Source: a virus. Taken from it: a stretch of 61,323 nt of DNA. The stretch lies in IMG/VR virus record IMGVR_UViG_3300045051_000399, positions 1 through 61,323 of that record, one strand, 5' to 3'. Within the stretch, counting starts at the first letter, position 1. Each line of letters begins with the position of its first letter. A model generated the notes under the pieces. The model saw only the letters and a program-made list of their open reading frames with translations. It was not told the DNA's origin and searched no databases. This document shows, piece after piece, positions 39,570 to 50,758 of the stretch. A program made the position numbers and the translations under genes.

Positions 39570-42500
39570 TGCCGATCCTCACCACGATCCAAGCGCGCAC
39601 GACTCCGGGATCGGAGGCGTACAACATCGGCGGGCAACCTGTCGCGTTGATCTTGTGGAGCAACGGGCAAACTGTTCTCAATGCGATCGAGGACGGATGG
39701 CGCATGCTGATCGGCTTCTCCGACGGCACCGATCAGCGCTCGCGCTCCGTCGCCGTCGAAGATAGTCTCGCGTCGCCGAAAGGCTCGATGTGCGAGTCGC
39801 CCGTGTCGATCTACAAGATGGCGGCCGTCGTCGCGTCTGGCGCGGCGGCGGCGGTGCAAGAGGCACAACTGACATCGTTCGACGCCTCCGGCTTTACGCT
39901 CGACTGGCTCACGACGAACGGCGAGGCAACCGAGATTCACGTGCTCGCGTTCGTGACCGGCGAGATCACGGACGCGAAGATCGTTTCGGTGTTCAACAAC
40001 GCGAAGCCGCAAGCTGTGACCGGCGTCGGCTTCCGTCCCGATTGCGTGTTCACGATCTCGGGCGTGACAACCGACAACCTCGGATTTTCGGGCGGTCCGT
40101 ACGCGCTCTTTCAGAGCCTCGGCGTCTCCGATGCCGTGAATCAGTACGTCGAAATGGCGTGGGCGAGGCTGCAAGATAACGTCAATCCGGTGCAGGCGCA
40201 CATACAACATATTTCCGGCGAAGCGAATCTCGTCACGAGCATTTTTCAGGGCTTCACCGCCGTATCGTTTGCGGTCCAGTCGCTCGACGCCGACGGCTTC
40301 ACGATCAATAAAAACGGTTTCGGGGCAACGTCTCTCTATCATCATTTTCTGGCGATCAAAGGCGCGACGGTGAAAGTCGGCCGCGTGCGGCAACCGGCCT
40401 CGGCGGGCACGGTGAGCCTCGGGATCCCGTTCGAGGCGAGCGCGATCTTGTTTCAATCGTGCGGCTCGCAACACGACGGCTCCGGCGAGAACCTCAAAGG
40501 TCATTTTGCAATGGGGGCGTGGACGCCTACGGAGGCGCGCTCGACTTCCATTGCCGCCGATCGGCCGAGCGGCATCACGCACACGGCTCGCGAGACGCGC
40601 ACGGCCGACGTGCTTCGGCTGCTCGTGGCGTCGGCAACCGGGAGCGCCTCGACTGTCGGTTGCGTTCTAGAGATCGAGGACAACGGCGCGACGGCGAACT
40701 TCTCGACGTGCGACGGCATCCGTCGATTCGTGAACTTCGTCGCGTTTTTGACCGGCGTCGCGACGCCGCCGGCGTCGTGCTCGGATGGCACCGTGCCCAC
40801 AGTGGCCGATCCGCCCGACGGCCCGGTATTCGACGGGCTCGGGCCGCATTACGATCGGTTTTTCACTGAGACGGATCTCGACGACGGGACGGTGCGCTAT
40901 GCGATGCATCAGCCGATGAACGATCGCGGCGATCTCGCGGTGCATCCTGGCAGGAAAGAGGGCCTCTTACTCGCGGCCGACTCGATCATCAGGCGCACGA
41001 CGGATCGACTCGGCGGTTGGCAAACGTCCACGTGCCGGTTTCTATACGACGATCATCAACGGAAGATCCGTGCGCTCATCGCATCGGGGCAGTGGTTCAA
41101 CCGAGAAACGCGCCCGTATCTGGCGAAGCGCGACAACGTGGAGAACGCGCTCGCGCTCGGGCGCTTCATCATCCGCGAGTATCCGCTCGGCTCACCGTTC
41201 AACGTTGAAGTGAACGGCGTCGATATTATCGGTACCGACTTCTCGCCGTTCTCGCTCGATCGCGACATCACGGCCGGCGCGGTATTCGACGGCGTGCACT
41301 TTCCCGATGCGCCGACGGAGCTGCTCAAGATGGATCCGCCGAAGCCGATCCCGGCGCTCGGCGGCGTGTGGAGCGACGAGGCAAGCGACGTTGAGCCGCC
41401 GATCCTCATCGGCAACGCGGCGATCGGATCCGCCGCGCCAGATGGTATGTGGACGATGGGATTTGGCAATTTGACGGAAGGGCCGGAAGCGCCGGCGGGC
41501 CTCGCGGCCGTCGTGAGCAGTGGGGGCACGATCACGTCGGCCGTGCTTCCATATGGCCGGCTCTTCGCGCAAGTGTGGGCCGTCGATGGTGCCGGCGTGG
41601 CCGGCGATCCGTATCCGTTTTTGCCGAACGGCCTGCCGATCACGTTGAGCGGTACCGGGCAAAAGGTCACGCTCACGGTTACGCCGAGCGGAGGGCCGAC
41701 GCCGGATAAATATCGGTTTGCCCTGGCGACGGATTACTTCGGCCCTCGGTGGCTTCAGATCCTCGAAGTGCCCGGCGGCACAACCTCCGTTGTATTCGAC
41801 GCGCATCCGGCACTGATCGCCGGATCCGGCGCGGGCGCAATGACGGCCGGCGCGTTCGCACCGATCCTAGAACGGCGGCGGTATATCGTCGTCGCGCTCA
41901 TCGACGGCGCGCGCACCGGCGCGTCGGACACGTGCCGGGCGTACGAAAATACGCCGTACTATCGGCCGATCCACGTGACGAACATCCCGGTAATCGGCGC
42001 GACGGGGTACGAAGTGTACGCAACGCAAGCGTTGCAGTTCACAGATGGAAGCCCATTGCACGCCGCACCGCCCGAGATTTTTAATCGCAAGTGGTCTGTG
42101 CCCGTGCAGCTCGACGCCGACGGGTACCAATACTTCGAGGATCGCTTCGACGACTTGGGCGTCGAGTTCGTTGACGGCGCGACGGTGCCGTCGGGCATGT
42201 TGCCCGTGACGTACGCCGGCGACGAGACGATCGACGGCGTGGTGTACGGACGACTGGTGCTCTCCCGGTGGCCGTGTCACTTGATTATCGGCGTGTACGC
42301 CGGCGGCAAGCGCCTCGCCGACAACCATCCCGATCTCTTGCATCAAGATCATCCGGCGTGGCCGTTTGCCGAGCCGTTCCGCACCGTCGGCGGGCTCGAT
42401 CTCACGATCATCTATGCCCGGCAAGGGAGCGCAGTACTGTTGTCGCATCTCGACGGCACCGCGCCCGTGCAAGTCAACGCGTGTACTACGGAGGATGTCG

Positions 42501-43471
42501 GCGACGGATCGGGCAGCACGATCACGCAAGCGGCGCGGCTCGTGCAGCACTTTTTGACGGAGCTTGTATTCAACGATCATCATACGGGCTTGTGGGCCGG
42601 GATCCCGCTCTTCGCCGATGGCGTGGCAATGATCCGCACGTCGTCGTACGCCTCGGCCGAGACGATGCAGATCGCGCGCGTCGGTGGCACTGGATACACC
42701 GGGCGGATCGCGATCATCGAGCCGACGACGCTCCGCACGTTCATCGAGCGCGTTGTGCACAGCTTCGGATTGCATCATGGGATCAACCGGCACGGACAAG
42801 TCGTGTGCGGGCATTACGACGACGCGATCGATACGACGCTCGGGTATCCGCACTTCCGCGACGTGCGCGAGATCGTCGGCCGCATCAACGTCGTGCCGCG
42901 TACGAATGAGCTTGAGAACTACATACCGTACGTTGACGACTTCCGGCCGGTGACGAACGACTTCAAAATCAAGTCGTACGTATCGGACGCAACCGCGATC
43001 GCCGCGAATCGCGATCGCACGAGCAAGGGCTCGGAGCGCACGCTCGCCTATTCCGCGAACGTCGTGACGAGCGCCGACGTGATGCAACGGGCCTTGTTGA
43101 TCGGCCGGTACGTGCAACAGTGGGTCGAAGTGCCGACATCGATCGTCGGGCAACGCGGCACGTGCGATCTCTTCAGCGTGATCCGCGTGACGGATGCCGA
43201 GGGCCTCGGCGCGGACGGCTATCAAGAGGCGTTTATCCTGATCCTCGAACATGAAACACAACCGCCCGATCCCGGCAGCAACCGGCCCATACTCACCGTG
43301 CTCAAGGGCCTCAATATCACGGCGCTCGCCGATGCCGCGTGCGTGTGGGGTCCGGACACGTTGACCGATTGGGATTCGATGAGCGACGAGGAGCGAGGGA
43401 TCTACGGTGCGTATGCCGCCGATGACGACACGATCCCGAGCGACAATTCTCCGGCGAAGGAGTGGCGATAA
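39569..43471 (+). CDS. Large tail hub / tip protein
   Basis: A 1300-residue protein from GTG 39569, overlapping the upstream stop (TAGTG). Mostly beta-structured with repeated Ig/fibronectin-like strand patterns in the middle (for example LTVTPSGGPTPDKYRFALA and GATGYEVYATQALQF). By size and position it is the central tip protein that binds the tail tube end and carries fibres. The family cannot be named from sequence alone. Confidence 0.6.
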   Translation: MPILTTIQARTTPGSEAYNIGGQPVALILWSNGQTVLNAIEDGWRMLIGFSDGTDQRSRSVAVEDSLASPKGSMCESPVSIYKMAAVVASGAAAAVQEAQLTSFDASGFTLDWLTTNGEATEIHVLAFVTGEITDAKIVSVFNNAKPQAVTGVGFRPDCVFTISGVTTDNLGFSGGPYALFQSLGVSDAVNQYVEMAWARLQDNVNPVQAHIQHISGEANLVTSIFQGFTAVSFAVQSLDADGFTINKNGFGATSLYHHFLAIKGATVKVGRVRQPASAGTVSLGIPFEASAILFQSCGSQHDGSGENLKGHFAMGAWTPTEARSTSIAADRPSGITHTARETRTADVLRLLVASATGSASTVGCVLEIEDNGATANFSTCDGIRRFVNFVAFLTGVATPPASCSDGTVPTVADPPDGPVFDGLGPHYDRFFTETDLDDGTVRYAMHQPMNDRGDLAVHPGRKEGLLLAADSIIRRTTDRLGGWQTSTCRFLYDDHQRKIRALIASGQWFNRETRPYLAKRDNVENALALGRFIIREYPLGSPFNVEVNGVDIIGTDFSPFSLDRDITAGAVFDGVHFPDAPTELLKMDPPKPIPALGGVWSDEASDVEPPILIGNAAIGSAAPDGMWTMGFGNLTEGPEAPAGLAAVVSSGGTITSAVLPYGRLFAQVWAVDGAGVAGDPYPFLPNGLPITLSGTGQKVTLTVTPSGGPTPDKYRFALATDYFGPRWLQILEVPGGTTSVVFDAHPALIAGSGAGAMTAGAFAPILERRRYIVVALIDGARTGASDTCRAYENTPYYRPIHVTNIPVIGATGYEVYATQALQFTDGSPLHAAPPEIFNRKWSVPVQLDADGYQYFEDRFDDLGVEFVDGATVPSGMLPVTYAGDETIDGVVYGRLVLSRWPCHLIIGVYAGGKRLADNHPDLLHQDHPAWPFAEPFRTVGGLDLTIIYARQGSAVLLSHLDGTAPVQVNACTTEDVGDGSGSTITQAARLVQHFLTELVFNDHHTGLWAGIPLFADGVAMIRTSSYASAETMQIARVGGTGYTGRIAIIEPTTLRTFIERVVHSFGLHHGINRHGQVVCGHYDDAIDTTLGYPHFRDVREIVGRINVVPRTNELENYIPYVDDFRPVTNDFKIKSYVSDATAIAANRDRTSKGSERTLAYSANVVTSADVMQRALLIGRYVQQWVEVPTSIVGQRGTCDLFSVIRVTDAEGLGADGYQEAFILILEHETQPPDPGSNRPILTVLKGLNITALADAACVWGPDTLTDWDSMSDEERGIYGAYAADDDTIPSDNSPAKEWR

Positions 43472-43966
43472 ATGGCGGGCGAAACTTACGCGGTGTTGAC
43501 GCCTCCGACGGGCTCGACGTTCATCGCTGGGCATGCGGTTCGCGCGAGTCAAGCGGAGCGGATCCGCCAGAATCTCGTGCAGCTCGGCAAGCCTCGATAC
43601 ATCGATCTCGGCGGCTCGGAGATCGACGGGCACGGCGACGAGTGCGTTACGTATGCGAGGTTGCGATCCGGCAAGGTGATCGAGCTTTGCGAGGAGCACT
43701 TTCGAGGGCTCACGCTCACGTTGCAAGTGTGGGCGAAGCTCCTCGCCGGCACGAGCACCGTGCAAGTGCGGCTCCGCAATATCGACGACAATGCCGACGT
43801 GGCCGAGATGGCGTCGGCCGTTACCGTCACGAGCCTCACGATGTACGAAGTGACGTGCGTGCTTCCGGCGGGCACTACGCCGAAACAGTGCCGACTAGAG
43901 ATCGAGTGTCCCGGCGGCGATGCCGATCCCGGCGTCGCGTTCGGCCAGATCAAACTGGAGCTTTGA
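43472..43966 (+). CDS. Tail-associated beta-sandwich protein
   Basis: A 164-residue protein. After a helix that resembles tail assembly adaptors ([18 protein letters not shown]) it has a beta-sandwich ([20 protein letters not shown] ... [20 protein letters not shown]) similar to carbohydrate-binding modules. Last gene of the block before the signal-peptide-bearing proteins begin. Confidence 0.5.
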   Translation: MAGETYAVLTPPTGSTFIAGHAVRASQAERIRQNLVQLGKPRYIDLGGSEIDGHGDECVTYARLRSGKVIELCEEHFRGLTLTLQVWAKLLAGTSTVQVRLRNIDDNADVAEMASAVTVTSLTMYEVTCVLPAGTTPKQCRLEIECPGGDADPGVAFGQIKLEL

Positions 43967-43970
43967 GATC

Positions 43971-45485
43971 ATGCGTGCTCGCGTCGCGCTCCTCGTCGCG
44001 CTCCTCCTGACGGCCGTCTGGTGGCCGGCGGCCGCGCAAAATATCCCGGCCAGCTCTATCCGGTTCGCCTCGGGCGCACAGATCAGGAGCGGCACCGGCT
44101 CGCCCGTCGGCGTCGTCGATCTCCCTGGCGGCTCGATCTGGCTGCAAAGCGATGGCGCGAGCGGCGCGACGCTGTGGACGAACGTCGGCGGCGGCGTAAG
44201 CGGCTGGGAGCCTCCTGGCGGCGCGGGCGGGCTCACGCCTCATAACATCCTGTCGTCGAGCCATTCCGACGCCGTGGCGGCCGCCGGCTTGCGTGCATGC
44301 CTCATCGTGGCGAACAGCTCGAACCAATGGTCGAGGGTGTGCCCGAGCAGTTCGGGCGAGATGCTTCGGTACGGCGGATCCGATACGACGTTTTCGACGG
44401 ACGGCACGAGCCTCTCGGTGAGCGCCTCCAATCTTACCGTCGGCACTTTGCCGGCGGCCCGGTTCCCGGCGTTTACCGGGGACGTGACGACATCCGCCGG
44501 CGCTGTCGCGACGACGATCGCCGCCGGCGCGGTGACGAACAGCAAGATCGCGGCGGCAACGATCCTGTTCGATCGCTGGGCGCTCAACGGCTGCACGGCC
44601 GGGCAGCTCCCGCATATCAACGCCGGCGCGACGGCGTGGGAGTGCTCCGATCCGTCGGCGACGACGGCGCACAACATCCTCAGCGCAACGCATCTCGACA
44701 CCGTGCCGGCCTCGCTCGTGCAAGGCGATCTCTTGTATGCCAATGGCACGCCGGCGCTCACGCGGCTCGCGAAGTCGAGCAGCTCGACGAGGTATCTCTC
44801 GAATACGGGGGCGAGCAATGCGCCGGCGTGGGCGCAAGTCGATCTCTCGAACGGCGTGACCGGCAATCTTCCGGTAAGCAATCTCAACTCGGGCACGAGC
44901 GCGAGTAGTTCAACCTTCTGGCGAGGCGATGGCTCGTGGGCCTCGTCGGGCGCGAGCGGCGCGATTACGGCGAGCGCGTTCACGATGAACACGGCCCGGC
45001 TCCTCGGGCGCACCACGGCATCGAGCGGCGCGATCGAGGAGATCTCGATCGGCTCCGGGCTTTCGATGTCGGCGGGCTCGATCACGGCGACGGGCACCGG
45101 CGCGCCGAATAGCGATCGGCTGATCGGGATCACGATCGACGGCGGCGGCGTTGCGATCACGAGCGGCGTAAAGGGCTTCGTGATGACGCCGATCTCCGGC
45201 ACGATCACGGCGGCGACACTGCTCTCGACGGATGCGAGCGTGACGGCGTGCACGATCACGCTCGACGTGTTCCAAGACACGTACGCGAACTATCCGCCGA
45301 CGGCTGGCGGCGACACGATCACGGCGAGCGCGAAGCCGGCGCTATCGACGGCCACGACGAATCAATCGACGTTGAGCGGTTGGAGCACCGGCGTCACGGC
45401 CGGCCATATTTACGGCTTCAGCGTCGAGGCGTCGCCGACGCCGACGTGCACGCGCGTTACTCTCATGATCACGGTGACTCCATGA
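43971..45485 (+). CDS. Tail-fibre-like protein with Sec signal peptide
   Basis: A 504-residue protein from ATG 43971. [18 protein letters not shown] then PAAAQ is a textbook signal peptide (basic n-region, hydrophobic h-region, A-x-A cleavage before Q/N). The mature part is Ser/Gly/Thr-rich. [20 protein letters not shown] followed by [12 protein letters not shown] is the helical/beta repeat pattern common in phage tail fibres. A C-terminal beta domain with two cysteines follows. A cleavable export signal on a fibre-like virion protein is unusual. Confidence 0.65.
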   Translation: MRARVALLVALLLTAVWWPAAAQNIPASSIRFASGAQIRSGTGSPVGVVDLPGGSIWLQSDGASGATLWTNVGGGVSGWEPPGGAGGLTPHNILSSSHSDAVAAAGLRACLIVANSSNQWSRVCPSSSGEMLRYGGSDTTFSTDGTSLSVSASNLTVGTLPAARFPAFTGDVTTSAGAVATTIAAGAVTNSKIAAATILFDRWALNGCTAGQLPHINAGATAWECSDPSATTAHNILSATHLDTVPASLVQGDLLYANGTPALTRLAKSSSSTRYLSNTGASNAPAWAQVDLSNGVTGNLPVSNLNSGTSASSSTFWRGDGSWASSGASGAITASAFTMNTARLLGRTTASSGAIEEISIGSGLSMSAGSITATGTGAPNSDRLIGITIDGGGVAITSGVKGFVMTPISGTITAATLLSTDASVTACTITLDVFQDTYANYPPTAGGDTITASAKPALSTATTNQSTLSGWSTGVTAGHIYGFSVEASPTPTCTRVTLMITVTP

Positions 45486-46714
45486 GTAAGCGACTCTCGA
45501 TTGTATCGGCTACGCTCGCGGCTCTCCTGGCGATCGCGCCTTCGCTCGGCGCAACGATTCAAAAAACGCATTTTCTTTTGCAGACGGATCCCTATCTTGG
45601 AAACAATACGGGCACACTGCAAAACGCCTCGGGGGAAAGCTACGGGGTAATCGGTCACGTACGGATCGCCGGAAATGCCACGAGCAAAGTGATCTCGGCC
45701 GCCGGTAGCGGCAAGATCCTCTGGCAAACGGCCGCCGTTACGTTCGCGACTGCGGGCTCCGCATACCGCGTCGGGATTCAGGACGCGAATACTTCGACGG
45801 GCGTGGAAGATGGCACGTTCGACGTTTTCAAGGAATACGTGCAAGGCACCGACACGATCACGGCAAACGCGTACAACGTCGCAACCATGAGCAGCGGGAC
45901 AAAGACGATCAGCGATGGCGATCTGATCGTGATCGTTGCGGAGTTCACCACGCGCAACGGTGCCGATGCGATCAATAGCAATGGTGTCGGACCTGGCGTT
46001 ACGCAATCGGCGTTGTTCGGCGGCTTTCCCTATGGGACGAGCGATGCCGGCGCGCTCGCACGACTGACGAGCAGCTATCTCCACGCGCTGATCCAATTCG
46101 ACGACGGCACGGTTGGATGGATTCTCGGCACTATGCCGATCTCGAAAGCGGCGACATCCGTCGCAGTCAACACGGGCACAACGCCTGACGAGTACTGCGC
46201 GTCGTTTACGCCAAGCTACAAAGTCGAGATCGACGGCTTGGGATCATTGCTCTCTGGGATCGCCGGCACGGATAGTTTCGAAACGATCCTGTATTCCGAT
46301 CCGCTCGGCACGCCGTCTGTCGTGAATACGGTCACGCCGGATCCGGATGTCGTGGCCCAAGTCGCCGGCAATCTGGGCGTGCATTTATTTCACGAGCCGC
46401 CGACTTCGCTCACGGCCGGATCGACGTACTGCGTCGCTATTCGGCCGACGACGGCCAATTCGATCAACTACGGATATATCGACACCGCAAGCAGCGCCGC
46501 CGCCGATATCATTCGCGGCGCTTTGCCACTTGCGGGAGCAAAGGTGCTCAGTCGATCCGATCAGACCGGCGCGTTTTCTGTCGTGAGCAACAATTACATT
46601 CCAGTGCTGGTGCTGGGCGTATCTGGCGTTGATGACGGGATCGGGGGCGGTGGATCGTTTCCGTTTGCGCTCATGCACCGGGCCGGCGACGCGGTGCGAG
46701 GCGTCGGGAGATGA
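45482..46714 (+). CDS. Exported beta-rich protein, possible receptor-binding
   Basis: A 410-residue protein; ATG 45482 overlaps the upstream stop (ATGA). The N-terminus [20 protein letters not shown] followed by SLGA is a signal peptide. The mature part is beta-rich with Ser/Thr/Gly/Asn ([40 protein letters not shown]) and ends in [10 protein letters not shown]. No family recognised. The visible composition is somewhat less G+C-rich than the surrounding genes. Confidence 0.6.
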   Translation: MSKRLSIVSATLAALLAIAPSLGATIQKTHFLLQTDPYLGNNTGTLQNASGESYGVIGHVRIAGNATSKVISAAGSGKILWQTAAVTFATAGSAYRVGIQDANTSTGVEDGTFDVFKEYVQGTDTITANAYNVATMSSGTKTISDGDLIVIVAEFTTRNGADAINSNGVGPGVTQSALFGGFPYGTSDAGALARLTSSYLHALIQFDDGTVGWILGTMPISKAATSVAVNTGTTPDEYCASFTPSYKVEIDGLGSLLSGIAGTDSFETILYSDPLGTPSVVNTVTPDPDVVAQVAGNLGVHLFHEPPTSLTAGSTYCVAIRPTTANSINYGYIDTASSAAADIIRGALPLAGAKVLSRSDQTGAFSVVSNNYIPVLVLGVSGVDDGIGGGGSFPFALMHRAGDAVRGVGR

Positions 46715-47490
46715 CGCGCCGACTGCTCTCGATCGTCGTGCTCCTCCTGGCGCTCTCGCTCGCCGTTCCTAGCGACGGCGCAAACGGGATCGTGATCACG
46801 TACAAGTCAAGCGTGAAGAGCACCAGCGCCGGCGCGCTCACGTGCTCGCCGACGTGGACGCCGGCGGCAAACGCACTCGTGGTCGCATTCGTGGTCGAGA
46901 CATATGCCAGCTCGCCCGTTGATCCGACGGGCGTCACGGGGCACGGCCTCACATACTCGGCGCTCACGCTCGGCACGTCTACGCTTTCGACGACGCACAA
47001 GCTCTCGATATGGGCCGCGAAAACCGGCGGAAGCCCGACATCGGTTGCATGCACGGAAACCGTGTCTGGCACGACAACCGGCGGGGCGATTATCGAGTTT
47101 GAAGTCGTCGGCGCGGATACCTCGGGTACGGCACTTCAAGCGTTTCAGGCGACGAACGCGACGAACACGGGCACGAGCACGACGCCGACAGTCACGCTCG
47201 CCTCGCCGACGCTTACCGGCAATCGGGCGATGACGTTCGTCGTTCAACTGAGCAACGCCGCGCCGACAACTTCGGGCACGTGGGAACTTACCGCCGGCGC
47301 GTCGGGCAATTACAACTCGCCCGCGACTGGTGTCGCGGTGCTCTTCAAAACATCTCCGTTTGATACGGCCGGCGCGGCGACAACGGCGAACGTCAATTGG
47401 CGTATGGTCGGCGTCGAGCTAAAGTCGGTCAAGCAACCGGGCGCGTTGCTCGGGGGCATTCGCAATCGAGTCGTTCAGCCCGTCAATTGA
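46711..47490 (+). CDS. Exported beta-rich protein
   Basis: A 259-residue protein. [20 protein letters not shown] then SDGA is a signal peptide. The mature part is Thr/Ser/Gly/Ala-rich beta sequence (VAFVVETYASSPVDPTGVTG; AMTFVVQLSNAAPTTSGTWE), like beta-sandwich adhesion domains. ATGA overlap with the upstream gene. Confidence 0.6.
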   Translation: MTRRLLSIVVLLLALSLAVPSDGANGIVITYKSSVKSTSAGALTCSPTWTPAANALVVAFVVETYASSPVDPTGVTGHGLTYSALTLGTSTLSTTHKLSIWAAKTGGSPTSVACTETVSGTTTGGAIIEFEVVGADTSGTALQAFQATNATNTGTSTTPTVTLASPTLTGNRAMTFVVQLSNAAPTTSGTWELTAGASGNYNSPATGVAVLFKTSPFDTAGAATTANVNWRMVGVELKSVKQPGALLGGIRNRVVQPVN

Positions 47491-47504
47491 TGGAGATCGC
47501 TACC

Positions 47505-50069
47505 ATGAAGCTCCGCGTCATCCTTCTCGCATTTTCACTCCTGGCGTTCGGAGCGATCCCGGCCGCCGCGCAATATCGAGGCGACATCGATCTCGGGGAT
47601 ACGTTCGATTGCAAGTTCACAACAACCGACACGTCGGGCGTGCCAGCGACGCTCGGCGGCACGCCGGCCGTGTCGGCGTATGTAGACAACGGCACGACGG
47701 AGATCACGGCCGGGATCACAACGTCGGCCGACTTCGACGGGCGCGTCGGCTTGAACAATATCCGCGTCGTTGCGACAAGCGGGAACGGATACACGACGGG
47801 CACAAACGTCGATCTTGTGATCACGACGGGCACCGTCGGCGGCGCGAGCGTTGTCGGGTACGTGCCGTGCAGCTTTTCGATCGACAAGCGATCCGGGCTG
47901 AGGCCCGCGACGGCCGGGCGCACGCTGGTCGTTGACGCGGCCGGCCTCGCGGATGCGAACACGGTCAAGCTCGGGCCGTCTGGATCGGGCACGACGCAAA
48001 CCGCACGCGACATCGGCGCGAGCGTATTGCTCTCCACGGGCACGGGCACCGGACAGCTCGACTTCACGAGCGGCATCGTCAAGTCGAACGTGACGCAGAT
48101 CGACGGCTCGGCAACGAACGGCAACAACGCCACGCTGAAGCTCGCCGGCTTGAGCATTGTCGCGGCCGCCGGCGCGGATGCCGTCACGATCACGGGCGGC
48201 GCGGCGAGCGGCGCGACGCCGGCCGGCGCGGGCATCAACGCGACGGGCGGCGCGGCGAGTACCACGGGCGGCGGCGTCTCTGCCGCCGCGATCAAGGCGA
48301 CGGGCGGAGCCGGCGCGGCCTCGACGAACGGTGCGGCTACCGCGATCACTGCGACGGGCGGCGGCACGATCACGGTGAGCGGCGGGCGTGGTGTGCTCTT
48401 TCAAGGAACGGGAGCCCGCGCCGGGCTGGACGTGACGGCAGGGGATACGGCCACTGTTGGCGCATTAGCGATCAACGGCGGGGCAACGAGCGGCCCTGGC
48501 CTGAGGATCGTCACGACTTCAGGGAACGGCGTCACGATCAGCCCGAATGTTGGGCACGGAATGGCGATCACTGCTGACGGTGTTGGCAACGACGCGATCA
48601 ACCTAGCAGGCGCAACGGATGGGAGCGGCCTTGACATCCTTGGAAGTCGCTCAGGTGCAGGCATCAAGATCACGGGCGGCAGCGCCTCCGGTGCCGCTCC
48701 CGGCGCGGCCGCGATCGATGCGACGGGCGGCGCGGCGAGTACCACGGGCGGCGGCATCTCTGCTGCCGCAATCAAGGCGACGGGCGGAGCAGGTGCAGCT
48801 TCTACGAACGGCGCGAGCGCTGGCATGACCTCGGATGGTGGCGGTACCACCACGGTCACTGGAGGCGCTGGTGCCGTGTTCACAGCGACAGGGAATCTCG
48901 ATGGCGTGCAATACGCCGGGGCAGGTTCTGGTGCTGGGTACAAAGCGACCGGCGGAGCAACCGGTATCGGAGGAAACTTTGTAGGTGGGGCAACGTCGGG
49001 CACTGCGATCAAAGCCTATGCGACAGCGGGCAATTCTGTTGGCGTCGATATTGCCAGTCGCGGTTCGCAAACCGCGCTCGGGATTAGTGCGCTCGGCACC
49101 GGGATCGGGATGTGGATTCACGGCGGTGCAACCTCCGGCGTAGGCGTGAAGATCGACACGACAAGCGGCGATGCGGTGCAACTAGCACCGACAATTGGCA
49201 ACGCGATCCAAGCCACCAGCGACGGGGCGGGCAATTACGTGATCGATCTTACCGCTGGGAGCAATTCCGGCGGGCTGAAGATCACGCCGCAAGGGACCGG
49301 GCACGGCATCTTCGTTGACTCGAACGGCACCGGCGACGGTGTGCGGATCGCAGGCGGTAATGTGAGCGGCGATGCGATCCATTTGGTGACCACTTCAGGC
49401 GACGGCCTCGACGCCTCAACCGACGTGGCTGGCGGCGTGCCCATTCGCGGAAGCGTGACGGGCAATCTCACCGGCTCAATCGGATCTGTGAGCGCGGGCG
49501 GCATCGCGGCGTCGAGCTTCGCGGCGAGCGCGATCGATGCAACGGCGATCGCCGACAACGCGATTGATGCGGCGGCCCTGGCGACAGATACGATCACGGC
49601 GGCGAAGATCGCGGCCGATTCGATCGGGGCATCCGAAATTGCCGACAACGCGATCGACGCGGGAGCGATTGCGACGGACGCGATCACGGCGGCGAAGATT
49701 GCCGCCAGCGCGATCACGTCGAGCGAGTTCGCACAGTCGGCGGCGGATGAAGTGTGGAGCACGGCGACGCGCGCGCTCACCGATAAGATCGACTTTACGC
49801 TCGCGGCGACTGGAGCCGATCCCACAGTGCCGAGCGGCGTCGTCGTGACCGACGCGGGCAACTCGACATCGCAAGCTAAAACGGATCTCACGGGCGGCAA
49901 TAACAACCGATACAAAGACGCGTTGATCCGGTTTACGGGCACGTGCAACGTTGACGACGAAGTAAAAAAGATCCTTACCTCTGACGCGACGACGGGGATC
50001 ATTACGTGGACGCCGGTCGTAACGGCGACACCGGACGACGGATGCGGCGTGCTGATCATCAACCGATAG
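47505..50069 (+). CDS. Large exported Gly/Ala/Thr-rich fibre-like protein with internal duplication
   Basis: An 854-residue protein from ATG 47505 (an in-frame ATG at 47490 is less likely). MKLRVILLAFSLLAFGAIPA then AAQ is a signal peptide. Residues about 230-670 are low-complexity Gly/Ala/Thr/Ser with turn-like GGA-x-S-G repeats, probably a beta-helix or other fibrous fold. A 160-residue unit is duplicated (480 bp apart). The C-terminal region has Ala/Ile/Asp helical repeats (AIADNAIDAAALATDTITAA) and a small globular end. Likely a receptor-binding or side fibre. Confidence 0.65.
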   Translation: MKLRVILLAFSLLAFGAIPAAAQYRGDIDLGDTFDCKFTTTDTSGVPATLGGTPAVSAYVDNGTTEITAGITTSADFDGRVGLNNIRVVATSGNGYTTGTNVDLVITTGTVGGASVVGYVPCSFSIDKRSGLRPATAGRTLVVDAAGLADANTVKLGPSGSGTTQTARDIGASVLLSTGTGTGQLDFTSGIVKSNVTQIDGSATNGNNATLKLAGLSIVAAAGADAVTITGGAASGATPAGAGINATGGAASTTGGGVSAAAIKATGGAGAASTNGAATAITATGGGTITVSGGRGVLFQGTGARAGLDVTAGDTATVGALAINGGATSGPGLRIVTTSGNGVTISPNVGHGMAITADGVGNDAINLAGATDGSGLDILGSRSGAGIKITGGSASGAAPGAAAIDATGGAASTTGGGISAAAIKATGGAGAASTNGASAGMTSDGGGTTTVTGGAGAVFTATGNLDGVQYAGAGSGAGYKATGGATGIGGNFVGGATSGTAIKAYATAGNSVGVDIASRGSQTALGISALGTGIGMWIHGGATSGVGVKIDTTSGDAVQLAPTIGNAIQATSDGAGNYVIDLTAGSNSGGLKITPQGTGHGIFVDSNGTGDGVRIAGGNVSGDAIHLVTTSGDGLDASTDVAGGVPIRGSVTGNLTGSIGSVSAGGIAASSFAASAIDATAIADNAIDAAALATDTITAAKIAADSIGASEIADNAIDAGAIATDAITAAKIAASAITSSEFAQSAADEVWSTATRALTDKIDFTLAATGADPTVPSGVVVTDAGNSTSQAKTDLTGGNNNRYKDALIRFTGTCNVDDEVKKILTSDATTGIITWTPVVTATPDDGCGVLIINR
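48239..48335. repeat. Direct repeat copy 1 (480-bp spacing)
   Basis: This 97-bp stretch recurs at 48719-48815 with about 90 % identity by eye; most differences are third-position changes. It encodes the ATGGAASTTGGG(V/I)SAAAIK peptide and its continuation. Weaker similarity extends upstream, so an ancestral 480-bp (160-codon) duplication is likely. Confidence 0.8.
48719..48815. repeat. Direct repeat copy 2 (480-bp spacing)
   Basis: Second copy of the 48239-48335 element, exactly 480 bp downstream and in the same reading frame. The largely synonymous differences suggest selection on the protein rather than a recent copy event. Confidence 0.8.
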
Positions 50070-50102
50070 GCGAGCGAGTTACCTCAATGGGAGAGCGGGC
50101 CA

Positions 50103-50741
50103 ATGTCTAGCATGAATCTGTTCGGAAAAGCGTTTGCTAATCTGCTCGGCGGCGAGTCGTCGGGCGACACGTTCGCGATCGATTTTCTCAGCGACACGAT
50201 TAAGGCCGCTCTCACGACAAGCGCATACTCGGAGAATCTCGATACGCACGAGGTTTTTGCCGACGTGACCGATGAGGTCACGGGCACGGGGTACTCCGCC
50301 GGCGGCGTGACGCTCGGGAGCAAAACGATCACGTACACGGCGGCTAACTCGTGGGCGACGACGTGGGCAACCAATACGGCGTACGCGGTCGGCGACATCG
50401 TGCGGCCGACGAGCGGCAACGGGCATCTCTTCCGGTGCATCGTGGCCGGCACGTCGCACGCCTCAACCGAGCCGACGTGGCCGACGACGAGCGGCGCAAC
50501 CGTGGCCGACAATACGGTCACGTGGGCGGAGATCGGGCGCGGCGTGACTCAACTCGACTGCGGCGATCCCGCATGGACGACGGCGACGATCTCCGGCATC
50601 CGCAAGGCCGTCTTTTACAAGAGCGGCGGCGGCAATCCGTTGATTGGGATCATGACGTTCGACTCCGACATCGCGGTCACGAACGGCACATTTAGCATCA
50701 CGATCCCGGTGCTCGGGATCCTGACGTTCAGCACGCCGTAA
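50103..50741 (+). CDS. Tail protein with carbohydrate-binding-like module
   Basis: A 212-residue protein without a signal peptide. The N-terminal 60 residues are helical/beta. The middle WATNTAYAVGDIVRPTSGNG, then HLFRCIVAGTSHASTEPTW and TVTWAEIG (about residues 85-142), follows the pattern of chitin-binding type-5/12-like modules that are common in phage tail proteins. The C-terminus is beta-rich and hydrophobic. Confidence 0.65.
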   Translation: MSSMNLFGKAFANLLGGESSGDTFAIDFLSDTIKAALTTSAYSENLDTHEVFADVTDEVTGTGYSAGGVTLGSKTITYTAANSWATTWATNTAYAVGDIVRPTSGNGHLFRCIVAGTSHASTEPTWPTTSGATVADNTVTWAEIGRGVTQLDCGDPAWTTATISGIRKAVFYKSGGGNPLIGIMTFDSDIAVTNGTFSITIPVLGILTFSTP

Positions 50742-50758
50742 AGCGGTCGAGCCGATCA

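Noticed and set aside
22535-43765. Long open frames on the minus strand (for example 22535-24085, 32440-34176 and 41867-43765).
   Set aside because: They are antisense to well-supported structural genes, have Arg/His/Leu-rich composition typical of high-G+C shadow frames, and lack ribosome sites or recognisable motifs.
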